A stretch of 64,000 nucleotides of DNA, from assembly GCA_025359185.1 (NCBI GenBank), contig JANYHF010000025.1, forward strand, positions 124,001-188,000, read 5' to 3'. The DNA comes from Hyphomicrobiaceae bacterium. Its GTDB lineage: Bacteria; Pseudomonadota; Alphaproteobacteria; Rhizobiales; Hyphomicrobiaceae. The translations under genes were made by a program, and so were the position numbers. The notes under the pieces were generated by a model, which saw only the letters and a program-made list of their open reading frames with translations, was not told the DNA's origin and ran no database searches. Shown here in pieces: positions 50,740 through 60,143 of this stretch (its first letter is position 1; each line of letters begins with the position of its first letter).

Positions 50740-50931
50740 ATGGATACCTTTTTCACATATCTCACCCCCCTGGCTGTCGGCGCCGTCGCTGTCGTGCTCG
50801 GCCTCGGGCTGTGGAACATGCTGCGCGGCGGCAATCCAGGCACCAGCCAGAAACTCATGCGCTGGCGCGTAGGGCTGCAATTTGCCGCCATTGTCATCAT
50901 TATGACCGCGATCTATTTCACGCGGCATTGA
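50740..50931 (+). CDS. Small twin-TM protein (HIG1-like)
   Basis: MDTFFTYLTPLAVGAVAVVLGLGLWNMLRGGNPGTSQKLMRWRVGLQFAAIVIIMTAIYFTRH. Confidence 0.82.
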   Translation: MDTFFTYLTPLAVGAVAVVLGLGLWNMLRGGNPGTSQKLMRWRVGLQFAAIVIIMTAIYFTRH

Positions 50932-50967
50932 GGTGCCGGCTTCCTGCGGGACTGAAGGAAAATTGCC

Positions 50968-51903
50968 ATGCCCACTCTGGGGTCAGTCAAGTCGCTCGAC
51001 CGTGTCAGTCACAAGCGCGCCGATGCCGATTGGCTGGCGGCGCAGGCGGCCTCGGATGCGAGCCGCACGCTGCTGCTGGTGGATCTGAAGCCGGCCATCG
51101 TTTCGAACGCCGAACAGACCCAAGCGCAGCTGCGCTGGTTGCCGCACGCAAAGATTGCCGCCCTTGGCCTTGCCGACTGGCCGCGCCATTTTATGGGGCT
51201 CGACCCGGCACAAGTGCCGCATTTTGCCATTGCGATAACCGAGCATCGCGCCATCGCGACACCCGGCGGCCCGTTTTCCGTCCGCCCCTACGTCGATTTG
51301 CGCACGCTAGCCGTGCAAGGCCAGCTGACACCCGAGGAGCTGTCCATCGCTGGCGCCGCCCGCGCGCTCACTGAATGGCACAGCAATTGCCGATGCTGTG
51401 GCCATTGCGGTTCGGCGACCGACACCAAGGACGGCGGCTGGCGGCGCAAGTGCTTTGCCTGCGGCAAGGAATTCTTCCCTCGCACAGACCCCGTCGTCAT
51501 CATGCTGGTCACCCACGGCGATCGTTGCCTGATCAGCCACGAGCCCCGCTTCAAGGACATCCAGTTGCGCATGTTCTCGACGCTGGCGGGGTTCCTTGAG
51601 CCCGGCGAGGACATCGAACATGCTGTGCGCCGCGAGGTGATGGAGGAAGTCGGCCTGGATATCGGTGAGGTGCGCTATCAGGAGAGCCAGCCCTGGCCGT
51701 TCCCCCATTCGCTGATGCTCGGCTGCCGCGCCGAAGCCAAGACGATGGATCTAAAGCTCGATCCCGCCGAGATCGAAGAAGCCCGCTGGGTCGACCGCGC
51801 CGAACTCGCCATCATACTCGAAGGGCGGCATCCGGAGCACCTGACCCTGCCGGGGAAACACGCGATCGCGTACAAGCTGCTGCGGGCGTTTTTGGAGGGG
51901 TAG
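50968..51903 (+). CDS. nudC: NAD(+)/NADH pyrophosphatase
   Basis: Zn ribbon 'CRCCGHCGSATDTKDGGWRRKCFACGKEFFPRTDPVVIMLV' and Nudix box 'GFLEPGEDIEHAVRREVMEEVGLDI'. Confidence 0.92.
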   Translation: MPTLGSVKSLDRVSHKRADADWLAAQAASDASRTLLLVDLKPAIVSNAEQTQAQLRWLPHAKIAALGLADWPRHFMGLDPAQVPHFAIAITEHRAIATPGGPFSVRPYVDLRTLAVQGQLTPEELSIAGAARALTEWHSNCRCCGHCGSATDTKDGGWRRKCFACGKEFFPRTDPVVIMLVTHGDRCLISHEPRFKDIQLRMFSTLAGFLEPGEDIEHAVRREVMEEVGLDIGEVRYQESQPWPFPHSLMLGCRAEAKTMDLKLDPAEIEEARWVDRAELAIILEGRHPEHLTLPGKHAIAYKLLRAFLEG

Positions 51904-51937
51904 GGTGCAATAGGCATCCTATTGCCCGTATTGCACC
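51904..51937. terminator. Overlapping hairpins between convergent nudC and GNAT genes
   Basis: Outer stem GGTGCAATA (51904-51912)/TATTGCACC (51929-51937); inner stem CAATAGG (51908-51914)/CCTATTG (51918-51924) shares the 5' arm. Confidence 0.5.
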
Positions 51938-51957
51938 TGCTACCACAGTTCACGTTC

Positions 51958-52410
51958 TCATTTGAGCTTTATCCGATACCGGACGTGATCGTCTGCCAGC
52001 ACAAAGCGGTCATAGAGAGTTCGCGCGACCGCGTTGCTTTCGGCTGTGTGCCACTCCAGGCGTGACCAGCCGCGCTCGCGACCCATATCGGCCAAGTCTT
52101 GAATCAACGCGCGACCCACGCCGTTGCCGCGCGCAGATGGATCGACATACAGATCTTCGAGGTAGCATGAGTTCGACGCCGTCCAAGTTCCTTCATGCTC
52201 GCGCGAAAGGGCAAAACCGATCATGACTCCGTCGCTGACCGCAGCCCGGCCGAATACAGCCGACGACGGATCAAGCAGCTTCGCCCAGGTTGCGTCGGTG
52301 ATCGCGCTGGACAATGTCGTGCGGTAGAAAATGAGATAGTCAGCCCAAAGGTGCCGCCAGACCGGCTCGTCGGTGGCGGCGATGTCGCGGATGGTTAGGG
52401 GGTGGGTCAT
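51958..52410 (-). CDS. GNAT family N-acetyltransferase
   Basis: 'CYLEDLYVDPSARGNGVGRALIQDLADMGRERGWSRLEWHT'. Confidence 0.88.
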   Translation of the reverse strand: MTHPLTIRDIAATDEPVWRHLWADYLIFYRTTLSSAITDATWAKLLDPSSAVFGRAAVSDGVMIGFALSREHEGTWTASNSCYLEDLYVDPSARGNGVGRALIQDLADMGRERGWSRLEWHTAESNAVARTLYDRFVLADDHVRYRIKLK

Positions 52411-52460
52411 CGGGGGGACTTTGTCGAGAAGGGTAAGGCGGCAGGAAAAGTCCGATAACT

Positions 52461-52835
52461 CTACAACAACTGCAAGAACTCGGCGGCGGTCAAACCAGCT
52501 TGTTCGATGATGTTCAACAGGAGCCCGCGTGGAATGTCCTAGCCTTTGTGAACCGGCACGGTGGTCGCCCGGCGAGGATCATTCGGGTCGCTCATCACAG
52601 GGTGGCTGCCTCGAACTCGCGAAATGACCAGACCAGCGCGTTCGAGCACTCGCAGGATGGCCCGCAGGGTTCCTTCGGGCAGATCTCCTGGGTGATTTGG
52701 GATTGTTGTAAATCGTCCCGTGGCCGGACAACACCAGATTTCATGCGACCCCGCTGCCTGGCGATGGAGCACGAATCCGAATCGCCTGAGTTTCCCAATG
52801 ACGTCGCGGTACCTGAACCCGCTCAGACGGCCCAT
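52461..52835 (-). pseudogene. hicA: hicA-like toxin: fusion of two HicA halves with an internal amber codon
   Basis: ORF 52539-52835 ends ...TTVPVHKG*; in-frame continuation beyond TAG (52539-52541) reads DIPRGLLLNIIEQAGLTAAEFLQLL*, the normal C-terminal part of a HicA. Confidence 0.78.
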
Positions 52836-53047
52836 CAGGCGCCTAAGATGAGCGGATAGTCGAACACGTCTTGCGCCGGCGCGAGGGCCGGATTCCCCGC
52901 AACATTTCCCTGCGCCTCCAACAATTTCCGCGCCACATCGCGGGCGATCTCGATGGTCTCTGCTATCGTCCTGCCCTGGGCGAGCAGCCCCGGCAGATAA
53001 ACGCCTTCAGGCAGCTTTTCGATGTGAAGCTTTGCGATCCGTTCCAT
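52835..53047 (-). CDS. hicB: HicB-like antitoxin
   Basis: MERIAKLHIEKLPEGVYLPGLLAQGRTIAETIEIARDVARKLLEAQ...; TGA overlaps the hicA ATG (TGATG). Confidence 0.75.
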   Translation of the reverse strand: MERIAKLHIEKLPEGVYLPGLLAQGRTIAETIEIARDVARKLLEAQGNVAGNPALAPAQDVFDYPLILGA

Positions 53048-53053
53048 GGCCCC

Positions 53054-54904
53054 TCAATTCTCATCCATCTTCAGCGCCGCGATAAACGCCTCTTGCGGAA
53101 TCTCCACCTTGCCGAACTGGCGCAGCTTCTTCTTGCCCGCTTTCTGCTTGTCCAGCAGTTTTCGTTTACGCGAAACATCGCCGCCATAGCACTTGGCCAG
53201 CACGTCTTTCCTCAGTGCACGGATTGTCTCGCGGGCGATCACCTTGGCGCCCAGCGCCGCCTGGATCGGAATGACGAACAGATGCGGCGGGATCAGCTCT
53301 TTGAGCTTCTCGCACATGCCACGGCCGCGTTGTTCGGCGCGGGCGCGATGGACGATCATCGACAAAGCATCGACCGGCTCGGAGTTTACCAGGATCGACA
53401 TCTTGACGAGGTCGCCCTCTTCGTAGCCGGACACGGAGTAATCGAACGAGGCGTAACCGCGCGAGACGCTCTTCAAGCGGTCGTAGAAATCGAACACGAC
53501 TTCGTTCAGCGGCAGCGAATAGATCAGCATGGCGCGCTGGCCGACATAGGTGAGTTCGATCTGGCGGCCACGGCGGTCCTGGCAGAGTTTCAGCACTGAG
53601 CCGAGATATTCGTCGGGAACCAGGATCGTCGCCTTGATCCACGGCTCCTCGATCCGCTCGATCTGGCCCGCGTCCGGCATGTCGGCGGGGTTGTGCATCT
53701 CCATCATCGTGCCGTTGGTCCGGTAGACGTGGTAGATGACCGACGGCGCAGTGGTGATCAGGTCGAGATTGAATTCGCGGCTGAGGCGCTCGGTGATGAT
53801 CTCCAAGTGCAGCAGCCCGAGGAAGCCGCAGCGATAACCAAAGCCCAGCGCGGCCGAGGTTTCCATTTCGTAGGAGAAGCTGGCGTCGTTCAGGCGCAGT
53901 TTGCCGACGGCCTCGCGCAAGCTCTCGAAATCCGCAGCATCGACCGGGAACAGGCCACAGAATACGACAGGTTGAGCCGGTTTAAAGCCGGGCAGCGCTT
54001 TGGGCGTCGGCTTGGCCGCATCCGTCACCGTATCGCCGATGCGCGTGTCGGCAACTTCCTTGATCTGCGCGGTAAAGAACCCGACTTCGCCCGGCCCGAG
54101 CTGGCTCAGCATCTCCTGCTTGGGCCGAAAAATGCCGACGCGCTCGACCTGCTGCACGGCGCCCGACGACATCAGTTTGATCTTCTGGCCCTTTTTCAAG
54201 AACCCATCGACTACGCGGACGAGAACGATCACGCCCAGATAGGCGTCGTACCAGCTGTCGATCAGCAGCGCCTTCAGCGTGCCGTTGATGTCGCCCTTGG
54301 GCGGCGGCAGGCGAGTAACGATGGCTTCGAGCACGAGATCGATGCCGATGCCGGTCTTTGCGGAAATCGGCACGGCCTGGGACGCATCAAGGCCGATCAC
54401 GTCCTCGATCTGCTGCTTTATCCGGTCAGGTTCCGCCGCAGGCAGATCGATCTTGTTGAGGATCGGCACGATCTCGTGCTTGTTGTCGAGCGCCTGATAG
54501 ACGTTGGCCAAGGTCTGGGCTTCGACACCTTGCGAAGCGTCCACAACGAGCAATGACCCCTCGCAGGCGGCCAGCGACCGGGACACTTCATAGGCGAAAT
54601 CGACGTGGCCGGGCGTGTCCATCAGGTTGAGCTGGTACATTAGCCCGTCATGCGCCTTGTAGTCGAGGCGCACGGTCTGGGCCTTGATGGTGATGCCGCG
54701 CTCGCGCTCGATGTCCATGCTATCGAGCATCTGCTCCTTCATATCACGCAAAGCGACAGCGCCGCAGGTCTGGATCAGCCGATCCGCGAGGGTGCTCTTG
54801 CCGTGGTCAATGTGGGCAATAATGGAAAAGTTGCGGATACGCGATAGCGGCATCATCGCGTCGCCCGCGCTGGCGGCCGGTTTTTGTGCAGAGGTGTCGG
54901 TCAT
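53054..54904 (-). CDS. lepA: Elongation factor 4
   Basis: '[23 protein letters not shown]' and full-length LepA sequence. Confidence 0.97.
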   Translation of the reverse strand: MTDTSAQKPAASAGDAMMPLSRIRNFSIIAHIDHGKSTLADRLIQTCGAVALRDMKEQMLDSMDIERERGITIKAQTVRLDYKAHDGLMYQLNLMDTPGHVDFAYEVSRSLAACEGSLLVVDASQGVEAQTLANVYQALDNKHEIVPILNKIDLPAAEPDRIKQQIEDVIGLDASQAVPISAKTGIGIDLVLEAIVTRLPPPKGDINGTLKALLIDSWYDAYLGVIVLVRVVDGFLKKGQKIKLMSSGAVQQVERVGIFRPKQEMLSQLGPGEVGFFTAQIKEVADTRIGDTVTDAAKPTPKALPGFKPAQPVVFCGLFPVDAADFESLREAVGKLRLNDASFSYEMETSAALGFGYRCGFLGLLHLEIITERLSREFNLDLITTAPSVIYHVYRTNGTMMEMHNPADMPDAGQIERIEEPWIKATILVPDEYLGSVLKLCQDRRGRQIELTYVGQRAMLIYSLPLNEVVFDFYDRLKSVSRGYASFDYSVSGYEEGDLVKMSILVNSEPVDALSMIVHRARAEQRGRGMCEKLKELIPPHLFVIPIQAALGAKVIARETIRALRKDVLAKCYGGDVSRKRKLLDKQKAGKKKLRQFGKVEIPQEAFIAALKMDEN

Positions 54905-55131
54905 GAGTTTGGTGTGCCGCAGGGGGCGGCGGGCGTCAAGGAGGGCGTGGCGCCTTGCTTAGTAGGTTGGGTCAAGCCTTCGCGCGAACCGACATCTCGG
55001 CCACATACGGTTTTGCAAAGGTATTGGGTCGCGCGAAGAGCGCATCGCCAATGGGGAGATTCAGCATGGTGCCCAGCACTTCGTGCCGGGCGGCCGTCTC
55101 CCGGAGCGGGTGTCGCCTGGCACAAGTATTA

Positions 55132-55206
55132 TGGTGCTGCCGATAGGAATTGAACCTACGACCCCACCCTTACCAAGGGTGTGCTCTACCCCTGAGCTAC
55201 GGCAGC
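55132..55206 (-). tRNA. tRNA-Thr (anticodon GGT)
   Basis: Minus strand GCTGCCGTAGCTCAGGGGTAGAGCACACCCTTGGTAAGGGTGGGGTCGTAGGTTCAATTCCTATCGGCAGCACCA; cloverleaf, loop TTGGTAA, encoded CCA. Confidence 0.95.
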
Positions 55207-55314
55207 TTGAGGCAATACAGTGGTGCCACAAGGCGAGGCAAGCCGCAAGCGCGAGTTAAGGTTGCCTGTCCCAGCTGCATCGATCTATGATTTCTTGAGC
55301 AGCGAGGTCTGGCA

Positions 55315-55692
55315 ATGGCGCAAACAGCACACCACGGCATTCGTTTCGGGCGGATGGCTGCGATGATCCCCGAACGGGACATCGACAAGGCGCGCGCGTT
55401 CTATACTGGCGTTCTCGGTTTTACGTCCACCTTCGAGAACGGCACTCCCGTGGGCTTCGTGATTTTGGAGCGTAACTCTGCGGAACTACACCTCACACTT
55501 CAACCGGACTACCCGGCTGCTCCCTTCAATGTCGCGCATCTGATGGTCGATAATGTGAACGGTCTCCACGCCATCTGTCTTGGCCATGGCCTCAAGATCG
55601 TGAAGGACCTCCGCGACCAGGACTATGGCCTGCGCGCCTTTGTGTTCGAGGACCCTGACGGCAACAGGATCGACGTCGGGCAGCCAATCTGA
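55315..55692 (+). CDS. VOC/glyoxalase family protein
   Basis: 'MIPERDIDKARAFYTGVLGFTSTFENGTPVGFVILE...VFEDPDGNRIDVGQPI'. Confidence 0.88.
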   Translation: MAQTAHHGIRFGRMAAMIPERDIDKARAFYTGVLGFTSTFENGTPVGFVILERNSAELHLTLQPDYPAAPFNVAHLMVDNVNGLHAICLGHGLKIVKDLRDQDYGLRAFVFEDPDGNRIDVGQPI

Positions 55693-55698
55693 GACTGA

Positions 55699-55875
55699 AT
55701 GGCTATGCCCAAAAATCCTACCGCCATTCGCATCGAAGCTGACCGACGGGCGCGGGCCGCCGCCGCCTTGCGCGCCAACCTCTCGCGCCGCAAGGACCAG
55801 CAGCGTCAACAAAGTGTTGACGAGCCCGCCCCGGCTGGCCCGCTTCCTGCAAAACCAGGTGTTACGAACGGTTGA
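55699..55875 (+). CDS. Small conserved-looking hypothetical protein upstream of murA
   Basis: Below the track cutoff: MAMPKNPTAIRIEADRRARAAAALRANLSRRKDQQRQQSVDEPAPAGPLPAKPGVTNG*. 'LRANLSRRKDQQR' resembles small Rhizobiales proteins near murA (from memory). Confidence 0.65.
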   Translation: MAMPKNPTAIRIEADRRARAAAALRANLSRRKDQQRQQSVDEPAPAGPLPAKPGVTNG

Positions 55876-56009
55876 TGCCGGCCTTGCTCGCGCCAAGACC
55901 TGCCGTTAAGACTTCGCGCCACGTTGCGCTAGGCTCGGCTTCAGCCGCATTGTGCCGTCATGATTCTCCGCCGCCTCACGAGCGGTGAACGCTCCAGGGG
56001 ACACTTCAA

Positions 56010-57299
56010 ATGGATCGCATTCGCATCACGGGTGGGCACAAGCTCGAAGGCATCATCCCGATTTCGGGCGCCAAGAATGCCGCGCTGCCGTTGATGATCG
56101 CCTCCATCCTCACGCCAGAGACGCTCACCCTCAAGAATGTGCCGAACTTGGCCGACGTCAACATGCTGGCGCGGATCTTGCGCAACCACGGCGTTGATCT
56201 CACGATCGAGGGCAAACGGGCGGGCGGCAAAGGGCATCTGGGCGAGACGTTCCATCTCACCGCGCGCGAAATCGTCGATACCACGGCGCCCTATGAACTT
56301 GTCTCGCGGATGCGGGCCAGCTTCTGGGTTTTGGGGCCGCTGGTCGCCCGTTGCCGCCAGGCGCGCGTCTCCATGCCGGGCGGTTGCGCCATCGGCACGC
56401 GGCCGGTGGATTTGCATTTGCAGGGACTGAAACAACTAGGCGCCGAGATCGATATCGATGGCGGCTATGTGGTGGCCAAGGCGCCAAAAGGCCTCAAGGG
56501 CGCGCGGATCATTTTCCCCAAGGTGTCGGTGGGCGCCACGCACCAGATCCTGATGGCGGCGGTGCTGGCCAAGGGCGAAACCGTGATCGAGAACGCCGCC
56601 CGCGAGCCCGAAATCGCCGATGTGGCCCGCTGTCTGGTGGCGATGGGTGCCAAGATCGAGGGCGTTGGTACGTCGACGCTGCGCATCCAGGGCGTTGACC
56701 GCCTCGAAGGTGCGCGCCACGCTGTACTGCCGGACCGCATCGAGACCGGCACCTTCGCCATGGCAGTGGCGGCGGCAGGCGGCAACGTCATGCTGCAAGG
56801 CGCGCAGATCGAAGACCTGGAATCGGCGATGAACGTGCTGGCCGATTGCGGGGCCACCGTGAAGCCGACGCCCGATGGCATCCAAATCACGCGCAACGGC
56901 AACGGCATCGGCCCTGTCAGCGTCGAGACACAACCGTTCCCCGGCTTCCCCACCGATTTGCAGGCGCAACTCATGGCGCTGATGACCCGCGCCGATGGCA
57001 CCAGCACCATCCGCGAGACGATTTTCGAGAACCGCTTCATGCATGTGCAGGAACTCGTGCGGCTCGGCGCCGACATTCACATGCAGGGCGATATCGCCAC
57101 CGTGCGCGGCGTCAAACGGCTTACCGGCGCGCCGGTCATGGCGACCGATCTGCGCGCGTCGGTGTCCCTGGTCATCGGCGGGCTGATGGCCGAGGGCGAG
57201 ACCATGATCAACCGCGTCTACCATCTAGACCGGGGTTTTGAGCGGCTGGAAGAAAAGCTCAGCCGCTGTGGCGCACAGATCGAACGCATCACGGGATAG
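56010..57299 (+). CDS. murA: UDP-N-acetylglucosamine 1-carboxyvinyltransferase
   Basis: '[34 protein letters not shown]' and full-length MurA. Confidence 0.97.
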   Translation: MDRIRITGGHKLEGIIPISGAKNAALPLMIASILTPETLTLKNVPNLADVNMLARILRNHGVDLTIEGKRAGGKGHLGETFHLTAREIVDTTAPYELVSRMRASFWVLGPLVARCRQARVSMPGGCAIGTRPVDLHLQGLKQLGAEIDIDGGYVVAKAPKGLKGARIIFPKVSVGATHQILMAAVLAKGETVIENAAREPEIADVARCLVAMGAKIEGVGTSTLRIQGVDRLEGARHAVLPDRIETGTFAMAVAAAGGNVMLQGAQIEDLESAMNVLADCGATVKPTPDGIQITRNGNGIGPVSVETQPFPGFPTDLQAQLMALMTRADGTSTIRETIFENRFMHVQELVRLGADIHMQGDIATVRGVKRLTGAPVMATDLRASVSLVIGGLMAEGETMINRVYHLDRGFERLEEKLSRCGAQIERITG

Positions 57300-57370
57300 C
57301 GCGCCCGCCTGCCCCAATTCGGCCAATTGTACGTGGCACCCCTTAGTTAGTGTTGGCGGGGAGATAAGTC

Positions 57371-59296
57371 ATGGTCGGTTGGCTGGGCAAGGTGTGCGGA
57401 CCGCTTCGTCTCCATTGGCTGGCTGCGGCCGTCTGCATGCTGCTTGCCGTGGAACCGTCCGCCCACGCGCAATCTTCGGCTCAACTCGACACTGCCGCCG
57501 CAAAATTTGAGACACTCGCCAAGGCCGGCAAAACCGATGCCGCCATCGCGCTTGGCAACCGGCTGGTGCGCGCGGCCCGCAAAGCGCTGCCCAGAACCGA
57601 CCCGAGGCTGGGCGTTTATATCAGCGAACTTGCCCAGCTCTACAGCGATCGCGGACGTCTCGAGGCGGCGGCTAAGCTGGCGCTGGAGGCCCTGCTGCTG
57701 CCCGTGGCCGACAACAACTCACCGGGGCCTGACCTGAAAGCGCTGTCGGATATTCTGGCAAAAGCCAAAAAGCTCGATGCCGCCGAGGCCGCCATCGTGC
57801 GCGCGCTGGCGCTGGCCGAGGATGGTGACGGCCCAGGCAGCGTGCAGGCTCGCGCCCTGCAAACCCGCCTCGCCGAAATCTACGAACGTCAGGGCCGCAC
57901 GGCCGAGGCCGCGAACTTGCGGCAGCGCGTGGCGTCCCTACCGGATGACCTGGGGAGGCCCGCCGGCCAGACATTTGATTTACCCACTGCTGTGCCGCAG
58001 GACAAACGAAGTGCGCAAGAAGAAGGTGCTGGCGGCGGCGCATCCAGCGCCGATCAGCAGCAGCCTATGGCAGCGCCACCGCCTCCAGCCGTTTCAGAGC
58101 CGCAGCCAGGCGCAGCCGCTCCCTCGACCGAAGCCGCCCCGCCGCCAGAGGTGGTCGAAAAGGCGCCGCCCGCCAAGACGACGTTGGCCAAGCCGAAAAT
58201 GGGTGCACGCCGCAAACCGGCCGCCGCCACCCGGGCAGAGCCGAACTTTGCCAACATCGATCAGGCCGACTATAGCGTCGTCAACGTGTTCTACGGCACC
58301 AACCGGCAGCCAGGCCCCGGCTCCGCCCGCGTCTCCTTCACGAGTGGCGACGCCAACAAACTCACGCTCGGCATGGCCCGGGTTACGGTGCCTGCGTCGC
58401 ATCAGGTGCCGCAGGTCGAGCGGCCCTGGGCGCTGCGGGTGCCTGGCACCGAGATTGAGATCACTTTCGAAACCCAGGACCCCAAGAAGCATTTCACCAT
58501 CGCTTCGATCGAGGCCTTGCCACAGGATCAGTTCCTGGCCAAGGCGCGCGACCAGCTGGCGCAATCAAAAACCTTCAAAGGCCAGGCTTTTGTTTTTGTC
58601 CACGGCTTCTACAATACGTTCGATGATGCGCTCTACCGCACCGCGCAAATCGCCTATGACATGCAGTTCGACGGCGCTACCTTCATGTACAGCTGGCCGT
58701 CGGCGGGCACGCTGGACGCCTACCGTTCAGACCTGCCGCGCGCCAAGGCTGCGGGGCGGCATTTGCGCGCATTTCTCGATCTCGTAGCGCACAAAACCGG
58801 CGCAACCCGCATTTCGGTGATCGCCCACAGCATGGGCAACCGGCCGCTAATGGAAGCCTTAGACGAAACCGTCGCCTTCGACCGGCCGTCACCCGATACC
58901 GCTATCGACGAAGTGGTGCTGGCCGCGCCCGATGTCGGCCGGGAGGAGTTTTCCACGATGATCGGCCATATGCAGAATGTTCGCGGTGGCATTACTCTTT
59001 ATGCGGCGTCGAACGATCTGGCGCTGGCCGCCTCGCAAACCTTCAATCACGAACCGCGCGCCGGCGACACGCGCTATGGCGGCCCGCTGCTGCTGCCCCA
59101 CATGGACACCATCGACGCGACCCTCACCAGCCTGCAACTGTTCCGCCTCAACCACTATTACGTCGCCGAATCCTCATCGATCCTGTGCGATCTCGAACAT
59201 ATCCTGCGCAACGGCGAGCGCCCGCCCGACAAGCGCTCGAAGATGTTCATGAGCGTCAAGGATACGCAGGGCACGTATTATGCGTACAGGCCGTAA
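57371..59296 (+). CDS. Alpha/beta hydrolase (DUF900-like) with N-terminal TPR-like region
   Basis: Signal-like N-terminus, repeat helices, then 'VNVFYGTNRQPG', 'VFVHGFYNTFDDALYRTAQIAYDMQFDGATFMYSWPSAG', 'VIAHSMGNRPLMEAL'. Confidence 0.87.
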   Translation: MVGWLGKVCGPLRLHWLAAAVCMLLAVEPSAHAQSSAQLDTAAAKFETLAKAGKTDAAIALGNRLVRAARKALPRTDPRLGVYISELAQLYSDRGRLEAAAKLALEALLLPVADNNSPGPDLKALSDILAKAKKLDAAEAAIVRALALAEDGDGPGSVQARALQTRLAEIYERQGRTAEAANLRQRVASLPDDLGRPAGQTFDLPTAVPQDKRSAQEEGAGGGASSADQQQPMAAPPPPAVSEPQPGAAAPSTEAAPPPEVVEKAPPAKTTLAKPKMGARRKPAAATRAEPNFANIDQADYSVVNVFYGTNRQPGPGSARVSFTSGDANKLTLGMARVTVPASHQVPQVERPWALRVPGTEIEITFETQDPKKHFTIASIEALPQDQFLAKARDQLAQSKTFKGQAFVFVHGFYNTFDDALYRTAQIAYDMQFDGATFMYSWPSAGTLDAYRSDLPRAKAAGRHLRAFLDLVAHKTGATRISVIAHSMGNRPLMEALDETVAFDRPSPDTAIDEVVLAAPDVGREEFSTMIGHMQNVRGGITLYAASNDLALAASQTFNHEPRAGDTRYGGPLLLPHMDTIDATLTSLQLFRLNHYYVAESSSILCDLEHILRNGERPPDKRSKMFMSVKDTQGTYYAYRP

Positions 59297-59339
59297 ATAG
59301 GTCAGTGCGTCATCCTAGGGTATTTCCGGTTCAGGTTGA

Positions 59340-59760
59340 AGCAGGCGCCCGCTGTTGAACTGCTTTCCCACCCCACCCACATCCCAGCCTTCGCAGGGCT
59401 ACGGCTTGGCAGGCTGTCCTACCTCCTCAAGGGGGAAGGAACGCAATTCACGAAAAAACGCATTGCCATGGATACTTGCGTCTCCTCCCCCTTGAGGGGC
59501 TACCGGATTCACACATCTCGAAAACATATCGCAACATCAGTGGTTTATCGGGTGGGGCGTCCACCTCTTCCTTGTGGGGAGGTCGGAGCCGAAGGCTCCG
59601 GGTGCGGGTAGGAGCTTGGAGAAATAGGACGTATATTTTTCTTCGGTAAAGGCGTGCGTTCTATTGAAAAATCAACACCTTGGCCGACCCCCACCCGTCG
59701 CTTGGCTCCGGCCTCCCCACAAGGGGGAGGCGGGAGCACGCGGCTCCGGCAATGCATGAC
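59340..59760. repeat. Cluster of CCTCCCC-(T/A)-GGGGGAGG-type palindromic repeats
   Basis: Units near 59360-59500, 59550-59612 and inverted near 59683-59750 (cacccgtcgcttggctccggcctccccacaagggggagg vs cctcttccttgtggggaggtcggagccgaaggctccgggtgcggg). Confidence 0.7.
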
Positions 59761-60143
59761 TTTGCAGTCCAGTGCAACGCTGTAGACCTGAGTGAATGCC
59801 GAAGCCCTCGACCAGGGGAGGAACAAGGCGGGGGCGGGCGATCTCACCATGAACGGCGCTTCGATTCCGTCTGAACCAGAAAAGCTCTAGATGCGCTTCA
59901 GCTTCCTACATGGGTGAAGTGCGGAGCCGCGATCTTGTACGTGGTTCAAGCACCTGTCCGAGCCAGAAGATCCCGCGTCAGCGGTGAATCGATGAAGGAT
60001 CGCTGCACCGCATTCGGGCTGACAGGTTAGCAATTCTGATCGACAAATCTGCACGGGTCAAACCGTGAGCACACGGCCCAGCAAGGCAGTGTTGTGCACC
60101 GGGTATGCGTGTTCCGTGCTTTGCCCCTCTGCCAAACTCCTCC

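Noticed and set aside
52461-53047. hicBA as a working toxin-antitoxin module or start of a defence island
   Set aside because: Toxin is truncated and chimeric, antitoxin seems internally deleted, and neighbours are housekeeping genes.
55132-55206. tRNA-Thr as an integration site for a genomic island
   Set aside because: No integrase, no repeated tRNA 3' end noticed, and flanking genes (lepA, murA) are core chromosomal.
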